A stretch of DNA of 62,161 nucleotides, from the NCBI GenBank assembly GCA_030949945.1, contig JAUZRZ010000070.1, forward strand, positions 1 through 62,161. Direction: 5' to 3'. The notes below the pieces were generated by a model. That model ran no database searches. It was given only the letters and a program-made list of their open reading frames with translations, and was not told where the DNA came from. Both the position numbers and the translations under genes were made by a program. The DNA is from Sulfurimonas sp. (GTDB lineage: Bacteria > Campylobacterota > Campylobacteria > Campylobacterales > Sulfurimonadaceae). This document shows, one piece after another, positions 39,229 to 48,326 of this stretch. Position 1 is the stretch's first letter. The number at the start of each line of letters is the position of its first letter.

Positions 39229-40186
39229 ATGTCAATACTTCTCAAACAGTCTATCTTATATAAGTTTTATGCTCCTACTAATCTCCATCATATCATTTTT
39301 AGCTATCCATGCTGCACCCTCATCTTTTTTTGGAGCAGGTGAGCTTAATCCTAACATGACTCAAGAGGCTATAGCAAAACTAAAAGCTGTTTATGGTTTA
39401 GATAAGTCTTTGAGTATGCAGTATCTTGACTGGGTTAAAAATATTGCTACTCTTAACTTTGGTATCTCCTTTGTAAGTGGACAAGATGTAGGTCTTGAAA
39501 TACTCAAACGACTTCCTATAACTCTCTTTATGAATATAACAGCTTTAGTAGCAGTTTTTGCACTCTCTTTATGGCTTGGGATAAAAGCAGCACTCTCGTA
39601 TGAGAAAAAGAGTGATTATGTTATTCGTCAAATCGCACTATTTTCTTTCTCTATGCCTTCATTTTATTTAGCACTGCTATTTATCATATTTTTTGCCTTA
39701 AAACTAGGATGGTTTCCTATCTCAGGCTTGCATTCCATTGAGTTAAAAGAGGGTATTGCATATTATACAGATATGGCTTGGCATTTGATTATGCCTATTG
39801 GTGTGATGATATTTGTAGGACTTGGAAGTATGATAATATATATTCGTTCTTTAACATTAGAGATACTTAAAAGTGACTATTACTATTTTGCACTCTCAAG
39901 GGGGCTTAGTAAAAAAGAGTTACTCCGATTTTATATATTACCAAATTTATTACCACCCATCATAACACTACTTGGTTTATCCCTGCCAGGTCTTATAGGT
40001 GGAAGTGTTATCTTAGAGTCTATTTTTGGTATAGAGGGAATGGGACAGCTTTTTTTTATGTCAGCACTAAGTCGTGACTATCCTATCATCATGGGAACAC
40101 TTATGATAACTGCATTTTTGACACTACTAGGAAACATGTGTGCTGATTTAATCCTGATACGATTAAATCCATATATGAAAAGATAA
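39229..40186 (+). pseudogene. DppB-like ABC transporter permease, frame disrupted near the start
   Basis: Joined, about 318 residues: a peptide/nickel-type permease with six membrane helices, the N-terminal LAIHAAPSS turn, YGLDKSLSMQYLDW, and the conserved cytoplasmic EAA-like loop YYYFALSRGLSKKELLRFY. The C-terminal part (GGSVILESIFGIEGMGQLFF) is typical. The first nine codons (MSILLKQSI) are in another frame; the shift lies at about 39252-39262. It usually works with a second permease, two ATPases and a binding protein, none of which is adjacent: the gene stands alone between a terminator and a candidate small RNA. Confidence 0.8.
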
Positions 40187-40198
40187 GAAAAAGTATGC

Positions 40199-40204
40199 TA
40201 TAAT
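40199..40204 (+). promoter_or_regulatory. Extended -10 promoter of the candidate small RNA
   Basis: TGCTATAAT, an extended -10 match, begins eleven bases past the stop of the DppB-like gene. No reading frame follows before a strong terminator at about 40275-40311. Confidence 0.6.
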
Positions 40205-40210
40205 TTGTCT

Positions 40211-40311
40211 ATCAAAGTGTGGTGCTTTGTGTATGTGTGTTAAGTTTTCGGGCATGATACTTACAACAATTTAAGCTCTATCCTTCTTTTGAGGGGTAGG
40301 GCTTTTTTTTT
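40211..40311 (+). ncRNA. Candidate small RNA of about 100 nt, unassigned
   Basis: Between an extended -10 box (40199-40204) and a textbook terminator there is no reading frame. The terminator is a 12-bp stem (40275-40286 with 40291-40302, three G-U pairs) with a TTTT loop and a run of nine T. A second possible stem joins GTTAAGT (about 40239-40245) and ACTTACAAC. The RNA does not show the hallmarks of 4.5S, tmRNA, RNase P or 6S RNA. The 5' strand of the terminator stem is C/T-rich, as in some RNAs that pair with G-rich mRNA leaders. It may be an sRNA acting in trans; identity is unknown. Confidence 0.5.
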
Positions 40312-40373
40312 GGTCTATTTTTATAAGATGGTTGGGTTATGGGGTTAGATTTTTGCTTTTAAACAGTAGCCAC

Positions 40374-40402
40374 AATCTAAGAGACTTACCACCTCTTAGA
40401 TT
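40374..40402. terminator. Hairpin after nusA
   Basis: A perfect 10-bp stem (AATCTAAGAG / CTCTTAGATT) with a nine-base loop, just past the nusA stop. A short T run follows on the plus strand (TTTTTA), so it works best rightward but can serve the end of nusA also. Confidence 0.5.
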
Positions 40403-40407
40403 TTTAC

Positions 40408-41550
40408 TTAATTAAACAGTGCCTCTAGTGCATCAACACCATCTTTAGGTTCTTCTATCTCACCATCTTCATTTGTTACAGAGTCACTCTCTACAAGCTC
40501 TATCTGCATACCTGTTAGCATAGAAGCTAAACGGATGTTAATTCCGCTTTTACCAATCGCCTTAGACTTCTGATCTGCTGGAAGAGTGATAATCGCTTTT
40601 TCATTTTCACCATCTTCATTTTTTACTATTTCTACATGAGAGATAATAGCCGGACTCATAGTACGTGATACAAAAAGTTCAGTAATGCTAGTGTACTCTA
40701 TACAGTCAATATTTTCACCAATAAGCTCATCACTTACTGCGTTTATACGAACACCTTTTACACCAACAGTAGCACCAACAGCATCAACTTGTGGATGTGT
40801 ACTCAGTATTGCAATTTTTGCACGTTCACCTGGAATACGAGCTGCTTTTTCGATGATAACAGTACCATCGCTAATCTCAGGTACCTCAAGTTCTAGAAGT
40901 GCTTCTAAAAATTTAGGTGAAGTACGAGATAACTCTATACTGATTCCATGCTCTTTATCCATATTTACACGTCGAACTACGGCTTTTATGTGATCACCTA
41001 CATCAAAAAACTCACCTTTTATACGACTTTTCATAGGAAGAACAGCACGGATTTCATCTACTTCGATGTAAGTGGCTTGCTGTGAATCAACACGAGTTAC
41101 ACGCCCACTTACAAGTGTCCCTATCTTAGATTTGTATTTGTTATAGATCTCATCTTCTACAAGTCTTTGTATATGAAACTCTATCTCACGATGAAGTTGA
41201 GAGGCACCAGTTCTACCATACTCTTCTAAATTATGCTCAACTTGAAGTTGGTCATCAATCTCAACTTGGTCATCGTACTCTCTGGCTTCACTTATAGGAA
41301 TAAAAGCAGGAGCCAACTCCTCATCTGAAAGTCTAGCATCATCGTCAGCAACTACTGTAATGATTTGAACTACATTTATACTTTTTGTCTCTTTATCTAT
41401 TTGTGCTTCATAAACAAAGTTGTAGTTGATTACTCTTTTGGCAGTTTGAACAAAAGCAGTCTGAAGTGCTGTAATTACTTTTTCTGATGAGAGACCTTTC
41501 TCATGTGCGATTGCTTCAGCTATATCTAAAATTTTTTCCATTTTATTCAT
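40408..41550 (-). CDS. nusA: Transcription termination/antitermination factor NusA
   Basis: A 380-residue protein: N-terminal RNA-polymerase-binding domain (about 1-125, IAHEKGLSSEKVITALQTAF), S1 domain (about 130-195, LVSGRVTRVDSQQATYIEVD) and two KH domains (VGVKGVRINAVSDEL; IGKSGINIRLASMLTG). It has no C-terminal acidic repeats, as usual outside gamma-proteobacteria. It affects pausing, termination and antitermination of RNA polymerase. The second possible start (M at residue 4, 41541) is also fine. It stands apart from rimP/infB, with which it groups in many other bacteria. Confidence 0.95.
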   Translation of the reverse strand: MNKMEKILDIAEAIAHEKGLSSEKVITALQTAFVQTAKRVINYNFVYEAQIDKETKSINVVQIITVVADDDARLSDEELAPAFIPISEAREYDDQVEIDDQLQVEHNLEEYGRTGASQLHREIEFHIQRLVEDEIYNKYKSKIGTLVSGRVTRVDSQQATYIEVDEIRAVLPMKSRIKGEFFDVGDHIKAVVRRVNMDKEHGISIELSRTSPKFLEALLELEVPEISDGTVIIEKAARIPGERAKIAILSTHPQVDAVGATVGVKGVRINAVSDELIGENIDCIEYTSITELFVSRTMSPAIISHVEIVKNEDGENEKAIITLPADQKSKAIGKSGINIRLASMLTGMQIELVESDSVTNEDGEIEEPKDGVDALEALFN

Positions 41551-41695
41551 CCTTGAGTTTTATGTCCAAAACCTATTAACAGTGGTAAGTGATTTTGGGG
41601 ATTTCTTGGTTAGTTGTGAAATTATACATAAAATCTGCTAAAAGTAGCTTTAATTAGTATTTTATACAGATTTAAGTATAATCTGCAAACAATAA

Positions 41696-41810
41696 CTGAT
41701 GTAACAGACTTTTCTTAAAAGAGCTTTTTTTATAGCTTTAGGGGGTTGTAGGGACAGACTTTGTCCCTGCGACTATAAGGGGCTTTGCTCCTTGTAGTCT
41801 GTAACATCAG
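41696..41810. repeat. Large palindromic intergenic element
   Basis: The outer arms 41696-41710 and 41796-41810 pair over 14 of 15 bases (CTGATGTAACAGACT / AGTCTGTAACATCAG). Inside, GGGACAGACTTTGTCCC (41751-41767) and ACTATAAGG...CCTTGTAGT (about 41772-41798) form further stems, giving a branched fold of 115 bases. It lies in the 282-base gap between nusA and the HP0268-family gene and ends 22 bases before the latter. It could be a REP-like repeat, a small MITE or a 5' leader structure. Confidence 0.6.
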
Positions 41811-41832
41811 AAAATACTCAAGGAAGTACCCA

Positions 41833-42078
41833 ATGGATTTAAAAATTGCAAGAACAGAGATAAACGATAAACCAAAAAAGGTTGATTTAGCAAAGATTGA
41901 AGCATCTGTAGAAAAAGATGATAGCATCATTTTCTACTTTGATAAAGACAATTCTCATAAAGATTTACTTTCACTTCAAGATCATTTTGAAGCAAAAGGA
42001 AAAAGTTTTTATATGAGTGAAGTGAAATTTGGTATGTCTGATAATGACTATATGTACCAAGTTCACATTATGAGTTAA
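41833..42078 (+). CDS. HP0268-family protein (small nuclease-like)
   Basis: An 81-residue protein like Helicobacter pylori HP0268: [20 protein letters not shown] followed by [16 protein letters not shown] and YMYQVHIMS at the end. HP0268 is reported as a nicking endonuclease and ribonuclease with a small Smr-like fold, and the family is found mostly in Campylobacterota. I choose ATG 41833 with AAGGAAG before it; the frame extends upstream only into the palindromic element. It is followed 16 bases later by miaB. Confidence 0.8.
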   Translation: MDLKIARTEINDKPKKVDLAKIEASVEKDDSIIFYFDKDNSHKDLLSLQDHFEAKGKSFYMSEVKFGMSDNDYMYQVHIMS

Positions 42079-42094
42079 AGAGCATTTTATTAGT

Positions 42095-43393
42095 ATGAGT
42101 AAAAAGTTATTTATTGAGACACTAGGGTGTGCTATGAACTCTCGTGATTCTGAGCATATGATTGCACAACTTCGTGAAAAAGAGGGTTATTCTACAACAC
42201 AAGATTTTCGTGAAGCCGATTTGATTTTGATAAATACTTGTTCTGTAAGAGAACGCCCAGTTCATAAGCTTTTTTCAGAACTCGGTGGTTTTAACAAACA
42301 TAAAAAAGAGGGTGCTAAAATAGGTGTTTGTGGCTGTACAGCTTCACATCTTGGTGATGAAATCATCAAACGTGCTCCTTATGTAAACTTTGTTTTAGGT
42401 GCAAGAAATGTATCTAAAATAAGTGAAGTCCTCCATCGTGATAAGGCAGTAGAGATAGACATCAACTATGATGAAAGCGAATTTGCTTTTGATGATTTTA
42501 GAAGTCTCTCCTTATAAAGCTTTTATAAATATCTCTATCGGTTGTGATAAATCTTGTACTTTTTGTATAGTGCCAAAAACACGTGGGGATGAAATCTCTA
42601 TTCCTGCTGATTTAATCATTCAAGAGGCTAAAAGAGCTGTTGATAAAGGTGCTAAAGAGATATTTTTGCTTGGTCAAAATGTCAATAACTATGGTCGTCG
42701 TTTTTCAGGTGATAATGAAAAAATAAATTTTTCTGAGCTACTTCGAAGACTCTCTAAAATTGAAAAATTACATCGTATTCGTTTTACCTCTCCACATCCT
42801 TTTCATATGGATGATGAGTTTATAGAAGAGTTTGCAAAAACCCTAAAATATGTAAATCAATGCATATGCCACTCCAAAGTGGAAGTACAAAAATACTCAA
42901 AGCTATGAAACGCGGATATACAAAAGAGTGGTTTATAAACAGAGTAGAAAAACTTCGTAAAGAGTGTCCTGAAGTGAGTATAAGTACTGATATTATTGTC
43001 GCATTTCCAGGTGAGAGTGATGAAGATTTCGCTGAGACAATAGATGTGATGAAGAGAGTGCGTTTTGATCAGATATTTTCTTTTAAGTACTCTCCACGAC
43101 CTCATACTGAGGCTGAACATTTAGTTGAAGTTGATAGTGAAGTCTCATCTGATAGGCTCTCTTATCTCCAAACACTTAACAACGAGATACATGATGAGAT
43201 AAATGCAGCTCTTATAGGTAATAGCTATAAAGTTTACTTTGAAGAGTTAATTCGTGATGGCTATGTTTCAGGAAGAAGTGATAATAATATTGTTTTAAAA
43301 GTTAAAGGTTCAGAGGAGCTACTCGGTCAGTTTAGAGATGTAAAAGTGACTGCTATTGGTCGAACTATCTTAACTGGCAAGATTCTTGAATAA
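42095..43393 (+). pseudogene. miaB: tRNA-2-methylthio-N6-dimethylallyladenosine synthase, frame disrupted
   Basis: Joined, about 432 residues: UPF0004 domain with [17 protein letters not shown] and [10 protein letters not shown], radical-SAM core with the cluster motif [18 protein letters not shown], and a C-terminal TRAM domain (from [13 protein letters not shown]). It adds the methylthio group at A37 of tRNAs reading U-starting codons. Frames change near 42505 and 42840; the joins [13 protein letters not shown] and [14 protein letters not shown] restore the normal sequence. All cluster cysteines are present. Confidence 0.94.
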
Positions 43394-44024
43394 TAGGGTC
43401 TTGAATAAAAGAGTCTCTCGTGCATTAGCACTTCTATTAGTTCCTACTTTAGGTGCCTTACTTATGAGGCTACTTTACTATACAAATAAAATAAAATTTC
43501 ATTCACCCGATACAATAACTACAAATCCTCTTATCTTTACATGTTGGCATGGAGAGTTACTTATGCTCCCTTTTCTTTATAGAAAATACCGTAAAAAACC
43601 ACATGCAAAAGTTTTGATTTCTCCTCACTTTGATGGCAAACTTATAGCAAAAACGATTAGATATTTTGGCTTAGATACACTAAGCGGTTCATCAGATAAA
43701 AGTCCTGCTCGTGTGTTAATTCAAGCTATTAAAAGTTTAAAAGAGGGTTATGATATAGGTATCACACCTGATGGTCCAAAAGGTCCTCGTCATGAAGTGG
43801 CAGATGGTGTTATAGTAATGGCACAAAAAACAGGTGCTAAAATTATTCTTCTTGAAGTAAAACCTACAAAGTATTGGATGCTAAACTCTTGGGATAGGTT
43901 TGTAATTCCAAAACCTTTTGGTACAATACATTATTATGCTACTTCGGAGATAGATGTTAGTGGTCTCTCTTTAGAAGAAGCAAGAACTTTAATAAAAGAG
44001 GGATTACTCAGACATGAAAAGTAA
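43386..44024 (+). CDS. DUF374 lysophospholipid acyltransferase-like protein
   Basis: A 212-residue protein with the DUF374 signature: [35 protein letters not shown], and [17 protein letters not shown]. This group belongs to the LPLAT acyltransferases and acts at the inner membrane, possibly in lipid A or lipoprotein-related acylation. Start at TTG 43386 with overlap into miaB by eight bases; a TTG at 43401 is an alternative. The stop overlaps the next gene by 11 bases, so miaB, this gene and the following two form a tight run. Confidence 0.85.
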   Translation: MNNRVLNKRVSRALALLLVPTLGALLMRLLYYTNKIKFHSPDTITTNPLIFTCWHGELLMLPFLYRKYRKKPHAKVLISPHFDGKLIAKTIRYFGLDTLSGSSDKSPARVLIQAIKSLKEGYDIGITPDGPKGPRHEVADGVIVMAQKTGAKIILLEVKPTKYWMLNSWDRFVIPKPFGTIHYYATSEIDVSGLSLEEARTLIKEGLLRHEK

Positions 44025-44469
44025 ATTTTTTTTCCCAAGTATCGCCTTAGGTTTAGTACTGTTTATGGGAGTGTACTTCCTACTTAATCCCTCTTATCAA
44101 AAATCAATAGAAGCAAAATACTACTTTGAAATTGGGGAGTATGAAGAGGCATATAAGTATGCAAATGAAGCTTTTAGTATGGATGTGTATAACCGTATGG
44201 CATCAACCATAATGGCACAGTCAAAGACTTCACTCAAATATGTTGCATATATAAAAGAAGCAAAACAGTATCTCTTAGAAATTAATGAAATAGCAAGTCA
44301 TGAGACTATATCCAAAGCAGAGCGTGCAAAAATAAAACTTATGAGTGAGATAATGCTTGACTCTTATGTGAAGTTGGCTCCAAGTATTATAACTGACACC
44401 AAACTTGTTCAAGAAGCAAAAAAATATCACGATGACTTTAAGATTCTCCTTGAAAAAGTTACTCAATAA
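44014..44469 (+). CDS. Membrane-anchored helical protein of unknown function
   Basis: A 151-residue protein: an N-terminal membrane helix (FFFPSIALGLVLFMGVYFLL) and then a helical domain with a TPR-like start (YYFEIGEYEEAYKYANEAFS). Located between the DUF374 and the recombinase genes with overlaps on both sides. I do not recognise the family. The helical repeats suggest a protein-binding role in the periplasm. Confidence 0.6.
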   Translation: MKSKFFFPSIALGLVLFMGVYFLLNPSYQKSIEAKYYFEIGEYEEAYKYANEAFSMDVYNRMASTIMAQSKTSLKYVAYIKEAKQYLLEINEIASHETISKAERAKIKLMSEIMLDSYVKLAPSIITDTKLVQEAKKYHDDFKILLEKVTQ

Positions 44470-45286
44470 AAAAAGAGTTCTTTTTTTAGAATATCTTGAA
44501 AAAGTAAGAGGCTACTCTGACCTTACTATAAAAAGTTATGATGCTACTCTTAGGCAAGCTTTAAATCTTATGGAGATTGTTAGCCAAGAGGATAAAATCA
44601 CCTTTAATCTAATGCCATATCGTATTAAGATAGCTTCCCTAAATGCAAAAACAATTAGTAAAAACTTGAGTGCAATTAGAAGTTTTACCACCTACCTTAA
44701 TGAAAATAATATGCAAGTTCTATTAGAAGCTGATGATAGTGTAAAGGTTGCAAAAACTCTTCCTAAACCTATCTCTCATGAGTATATTATGGAGGCGATT
44801 AGGGGAGCTAAACTTCAGGAAAAACTTGTTGTTGTGCTTTTATATACATTAGGTCTGCGTATTTCTGAACTCTCCTCACTGAAACTTGAAGATATTAGCG
44901 AGAGTTGGGTTCGTGTAGTAGGAAAAGGTAACAAAGAGAGAGATGTACCTCTCTTAGACTCTACAAAAGAGATAATTGATGAGTATTTATCATCTTTTAT
45001 AACAAAAAAATTCCTTTTTGGAAAAAATGGCGAAAAATTAAGCGAAAATAGTCTAAGATATACGGTTAATAAAGTCTTTAGAGATGTTTCACTCAAGGTA
45101 ACACCTCACCAACTACGTCATTCATATGCTTCTTCACTTTTAAATGGTGGAGCTCCGATTGTAGATGTGAGTGAATTACTAGGACACTCTTCTATGGCTA
45201 CAACACAAATATATACTAAATTAGGCAGTGCATTGAAACAAGAAAACTATAACAAAGCACATCCTCTTTGCGGAGTAGATGAGTAG
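44432..45286 (+). CDS. Tyrosine recombinase, XerC/XerD-like
   Basis: A 284-residue tyrosine recombinase. N-terminal SAM-like DNA-binding domain (FLEYLEKVRGYSDLTIKSYD), then the catalytic part: Arg in LGLRISELSSL, Lys in VVGKGNKERDVPL, H-x2-R in TPHQLRHSYAS, His in LGHSSMATTQ and nucleophile Tyr in QIYTK. Length matches XerC/XerD. It may resolve chromosome dimers, though many Campylobacterota use the larger XerH; this one may have another role. Start at ATG 44432 inside the previous gene is the simplest choice. Confidence 0.85.
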   Translation: MTLRFSLKKLLNKKRVLFLEYLEKVRGYSDLTIKSYDATLRQALNLMEIVSQEDKITFNLMPYRIKIASLNAKTISKNLSAIRSFTTYLNENNMQVLLEADDSVKVAKTLPKPISHEYIMEAIRGAKLQEKLVVVLLYTLGLRISELSSLKLEDISESWVRVVGKGNKERDVPLLDSTKEIIDEYLSSFITKKFLFGKNGEKLSENSLRYTVNKVFRDVSLKVTPHQLRHSYASSLLNGGAPIVDVSELLGHSSMATTQIYTKLGSALKQENYNKAHPLCGVDE

Positions 45287-46320
45287 TGTTTGATAACTTA
45301 CTAGAAGCTTTATACAATAAAGTTTTTGTCAATATTGTTGTTAAACGCTCAGTTACTGATGTATATATAGAAATATGTTCAAAAAAGGGTGTAATCGAAA
45401 ATGTTAAAGAGAGTTTCGATACAACTGTTTTAAGTGCTCAGTTAGTAGCATTTATAAACTCCTATACAAAAGAGTCTCCATACTTTTATATCTCTTTGTT
45501 AGACATATCAGCAGAACAAGGGGCTCTCCCGACTTGTGAGAAAAATAGACTTGAGTTTTATAAAAACATTAGTGCATCAGAGCATAAATGTCATAACAAA
45601 AGATGGACTTACTATACCTCTAAGAGTGACCTGTATGCAATGGAGAAGAGATATGAAAAGATAGGAGTAGATCTTGTATTTTCTCCTTTTTCTCTTTTAA
45701 ACCATTTTTTTGAAGATAAAATTTCTACCACAATGGCTATGTATATCTTAGTTCAAGATAGTTTTATCTCTTTAGCTATTTTTGATAATTCTAAGCTTCT
45801 TTATGCTCAACATTTAGATATGCAAACAAGTAATGAAGCTGAAAACGAAATATTAGCTTCGATAGATGAAGAGGATGAAGAAGAAGTAGATTTAGATATT
45901 GAACAAAGTATTAACCTTGAAGATATTGATGTTGTTGATGATGTAATGCAAGACCTTGATGATTTTGGTGATATTGAAGATTTAGATTCCATAGAAGACA
46001 TCGATGAGTTCTCTGAGGATAAAGACTTAGAAGAAGAGCTTGCAGATGCAGCTGAAGAACTAGAGTCTGAAGAGCAAGCTACAAGTAGTTTTAATGAGGA
46101 TTATCAAAGGTTTTCACTTATTCAAACCTCTTTAAGTCACTTTTATAATGATGAAAAATATGATAGTCAGTTTGTAGAAACAGTTTATATTGCCGATGGA
46201 GTTGGTGTAAGTAGTGACCTAAAAAGTTATCTTGAAGAAGAGATGTTTTTAAATGTATATCTGCGTAAAATGGATATCAATATGGAAATGTGTGAGCTTG
46301 CAAAGAGCGAGATACAGTAA
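45286..46320 (+). CDS. PilM-like protein with a long acidic insert
   Basis: A 344-residue protein starting at GTG that overlaps the recombinase stop by one base. There is no signal peptide. From residue about 185 to 265 it is extremely acidic (DEEDEEEVDLDIEQS, DLDDFGDIEDLDSIEDIDE). The flanks have beta-rich segments of actin-like type (SFISLAIFDNSKLLYAQHLD; VYIADGVGVSSDLKSYL), which with the two genes that follow suggests a divergent PilM-like cytoplasmic partner of a type IV pilus-like or DNA-uptake machine. This is inference from order and shape; direct similarity is weak. Confidence 0.5.
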   Translation: MFDNLLEALYNKVFVNIVVKRSVTDVYIEICSKKGVIENVKESFDTTVLSAQLVAFINSYTKESPYFYISLLDISAEQGALPTCEKNRLEFYKNISASEHKCHNKRWTYYTSKSDLYAMEKRYEKIGVDLVFSPFSLLNHFFEDKISTTMAMYILVQDSFISLAIFDNSKLLYAQHLDMQTSNEAENEILASIDEEDEEEVDLDIEQSINLEDIDVVDDVMQDLDDFGDIEDLDSIEDIDEFSEDKDLEEELADAAEELESEEQATSSFNEDYQRFSLIQTSLSHFYNDEKYDSQFVETVYIADGVGVSSDLKSYLEEEMFLNVYLRKMDINMEMCELAKSEIQ

Positions 46321-46844
46321 TGAAATACAGTTATATAACTCCGAGAAAGAAAAGTGCATTTACACAAGAACTGCAGCTTCTGTTGAGTTTTTTTAGCATT
46401 ACACTCTTAATGCTTTTTCTTACATATGCCTTCTTGCTCTATAAAAATTATACATTTGTAGAAAATAAAAACTACAAAGCAGCAAAAAAAATAGAGCTAG
46501 AGAAGTCATTATCAAAAATGAAAGAAGAGATTCAATACATAGAGTCACAAGAGCTTCTTAGCGAAAAGATAGCTACAAAAAACACAGTTTTAAAAGATTC
46601 TATCTCAAATTTATTTGACCTAGTCCCAACTAGAATAACACTCTCAGAAGCGAAACTGCTAAAAAATGGTCTTATTCTTTACGGTATAACACCAAACAAA
46701 GATATATATAACTTTATGCTTCAAGCACCTCTGCGTTCTATCTTCCATAGAACATATAGTAGCTTTTACCCAGCTCAAAATGGTTGGTTGTACTTCGTTT
46801 CAACTAACTATGTAGATAATATGGAGGATGATAATGAAAAATAG
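46320..46844 (+). CDS. PilN-like inner-membrane protein
   Basis: A 174-residue protein with a short cytoplasmic head, one membrane helix (FFSITLLMLFLTYAFLLY), a coiled coil (LEKSLSKMKEEIQYIESQ) and a small C-terminal domain (DLVPTRITLSEAKLLKNGLI). This is the PilN/GspL-C layout, in which the protein bridges the cytoplasmic PilM and the periplasm. Its start overlaps the previous stop by one base and its end overlaps the next gene by eleven. Confidence 0.6.
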   Translation: MKYSYITPRKKSAFTQELQLLLSFFSITLLMLFLTYAFLLYKNYTFVENKNYKAAKKIELEKSLSKMKEEIQYIESQELLSEKIATKNTVLKDSISNLFDLVPTRITLSEAKLLKNGLILYGITPNKDIYNFMLQAPLRSIFHRTYSSFYPAQNGWLYFVSTNYVDNMEDDNEK

Positions 46845-47391
46845 TATCTCCCGTCAGCATATTTATTTGATTAGTGCATCACTGTTTTTATTGATTTTTG
46901 TACTTATATTTGCTTTTGGAGTGCTTATTCCTGAAGGGAAAGAGTATAGAATGAAGAGAATTGATTTAAAAAAGATGAGTAAAGAGTTATATGAGTATGA
47001 AAGTTTTTATAATGAAACCTTAGATAGACTCAAAACATTAAAGGGAAAAAATAGAAGAATTATAGCTGCCTTTGATAAAACATTTAATCCTGATCGTTTT
47101 GAGAAACAAAATAAAAACTATTTCTCAAAATTAAGTGTTTCAGCCTTAGATTTTGCAGGTCTTGAGGATGGCTTTGGTGTGTATGAAGTAAATACAACTT
47201 CACAAATAAGTTCTCCAGAGAGTTTTTATAATTTTTTAGACTCAGTCAATAAAAGTGACTGGATAATTGCAATTAATTTTCCTATTAACTTTAAACGCGA
47301 CGGAGAGTTGATTATGTCCTCTTTTACTATGAAGGTTTATTGTAACAACAAAGAGACTAACTCTAGTGCTTTAGAATCAGAGGCTAAGTAG
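46834..47391 (+). CDS. PilO-like inner-membrane protein
   Basis: A 185-residue protein with one membrane helix (LISASLFLLIFVLIFAFGVL), a coiled coil (YRMKRIDLKKMSKELYEYES) and a ferredoxin-like C-terminal region, the layout of PilO. I choose ATG 46834 (GGAGG seven bases before) over ATG 46828. With the two genes before it, it likely forms the alignment complex of a type IV pilus/type II secretion-like apparatus, which in Campylobacter relatives serves DNA uptake. Tail-to-tail overlap of 55 bases with tilS. Confidence 0.6.
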   Translation: MKNSISRQHIYLISASLFLLIFVLIFAFGVLIPEGKEYRMKRIDLKKMSKELYEYESFYNETLDRLKTLKGKNRRIIAAFDKTFNPDRFEKQNKNYFSKLSVSALDFAGLEDGFGVYEVNTTSQISSPESFYNFLDSVNKSDWIIAINFPINFKRDGELIMSSFTMKVYCNNKETNSSALESEAK

Positions 47392-48326
47392 CCTCGAAGT
47401 TTTGGCTCTACTTTGAGTAAACGCAGCTTCTCTTTTAACTCTTTATCTATATTTTTAGCTTTTATATAGGGTGCTATAAACACATAAGAGTCAGCCTGAT
47501 TGACTACATACTCTCTACTTATGATAACTGCACTCTCTGTTTTAAGGAGTGCTTTTTCTGCTGCTGTTATGAGTTTACCAATGGACTTAAAGTACTTATC
47601 TATTGCTACTATATCACTGCGTTTGTGGGTGCTTAGCCTTGAAGTAAACAAGTGCATTACACTTTGATAGACTTATCTCTGATACTAACTCTTTGACATC
47701 CTCATCCATATACTCAAAACTTTTTTGATGCCTGATAAATATTTTTTTAGTAAAGGTTGTGAGTAGTTGTGTCTGAACTCATTTCGTTTATATTTTTCAT
47801 CACTATTACTTGCATCTTCAAAGAATTTTATACTGTTTTTTAAGAGATACTGTAGAAGTTCTTGCTTGTCAAGATGAAGAAGAGGGCGAAGTAGAGTGTA
47901 ACTACTGCGTTTACTCACAGCTTGCATACCTGCGAGTTCAACACAACCAGCACCCTTGCAAAACTGCATCAGCATCCACTCAAATCTATCACCTAAATGA
48001 TGTGCTGTTAATAAGATTTTCATACTTATGTTGGCTAATCAAGAGTCTCAAAAAAGTCATAACGAATTTTGCGTGCATTTGCTTCAAAGTTTGTCTCTAT
48101 TTTGGGAGCTTTATATGTGTGACAGGTAAAATTGTACTTTTGTGCTAAGCTCTGGGCATAATGCGACTTCATCTTTTGACTTTAAACGCAGACCATAATC
48201 AACGATGGCAATGTCAAAACTAATACTGTTTTCTAAAAGTAAGAAGAGTAGAGCAGTGGAATCTACCCCAGCCGAAAAGGCTAAGAGGTTTTTTCTGTTT
48301 TGTAAAAGGTTTTTATATTGTAGCAT
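47337..48326 (-). pseudogene. tilS: tRNA(Ile)-lysidine synthase, frame disrupted several times
   Basis: Joined, about 330 residues: PP-loop LLAFSAGVDSTALLFLL, then FFETLI...HKYENLLTAHHLGDRFEWML, LLRPLLHLDKQELLQYL and FFEDASNSDEKYKRNEFRHN, and a C-terminal part ending near EPKLRGYL. The enzyme changes cytidine 34 to lysidine in tRNA-Ile so that AUA is read as Ile, and is essential. At least four shifts are needed (near 48110, 48030, 47705 and 47630). The start overlaps the rimO end by 14 bases. So many breaks in an essential gene point to poor local sequence quality. Confidence 0.85.

Noticed and set aside
40211..40311. 4.5S SRP RNA, 6S RNA or tmRNA
   Set aside because: It lacks the GGAAGGAAGC-type SRP loop, is too short for 6S or tmRNA, and has no tRNA-like ends.
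44432..45286. Phage or integron integrase
   Set aside because: No attachment site, cargo or phage genes lie nearby and the protein has XerC/XerD length in a housekeeping context.
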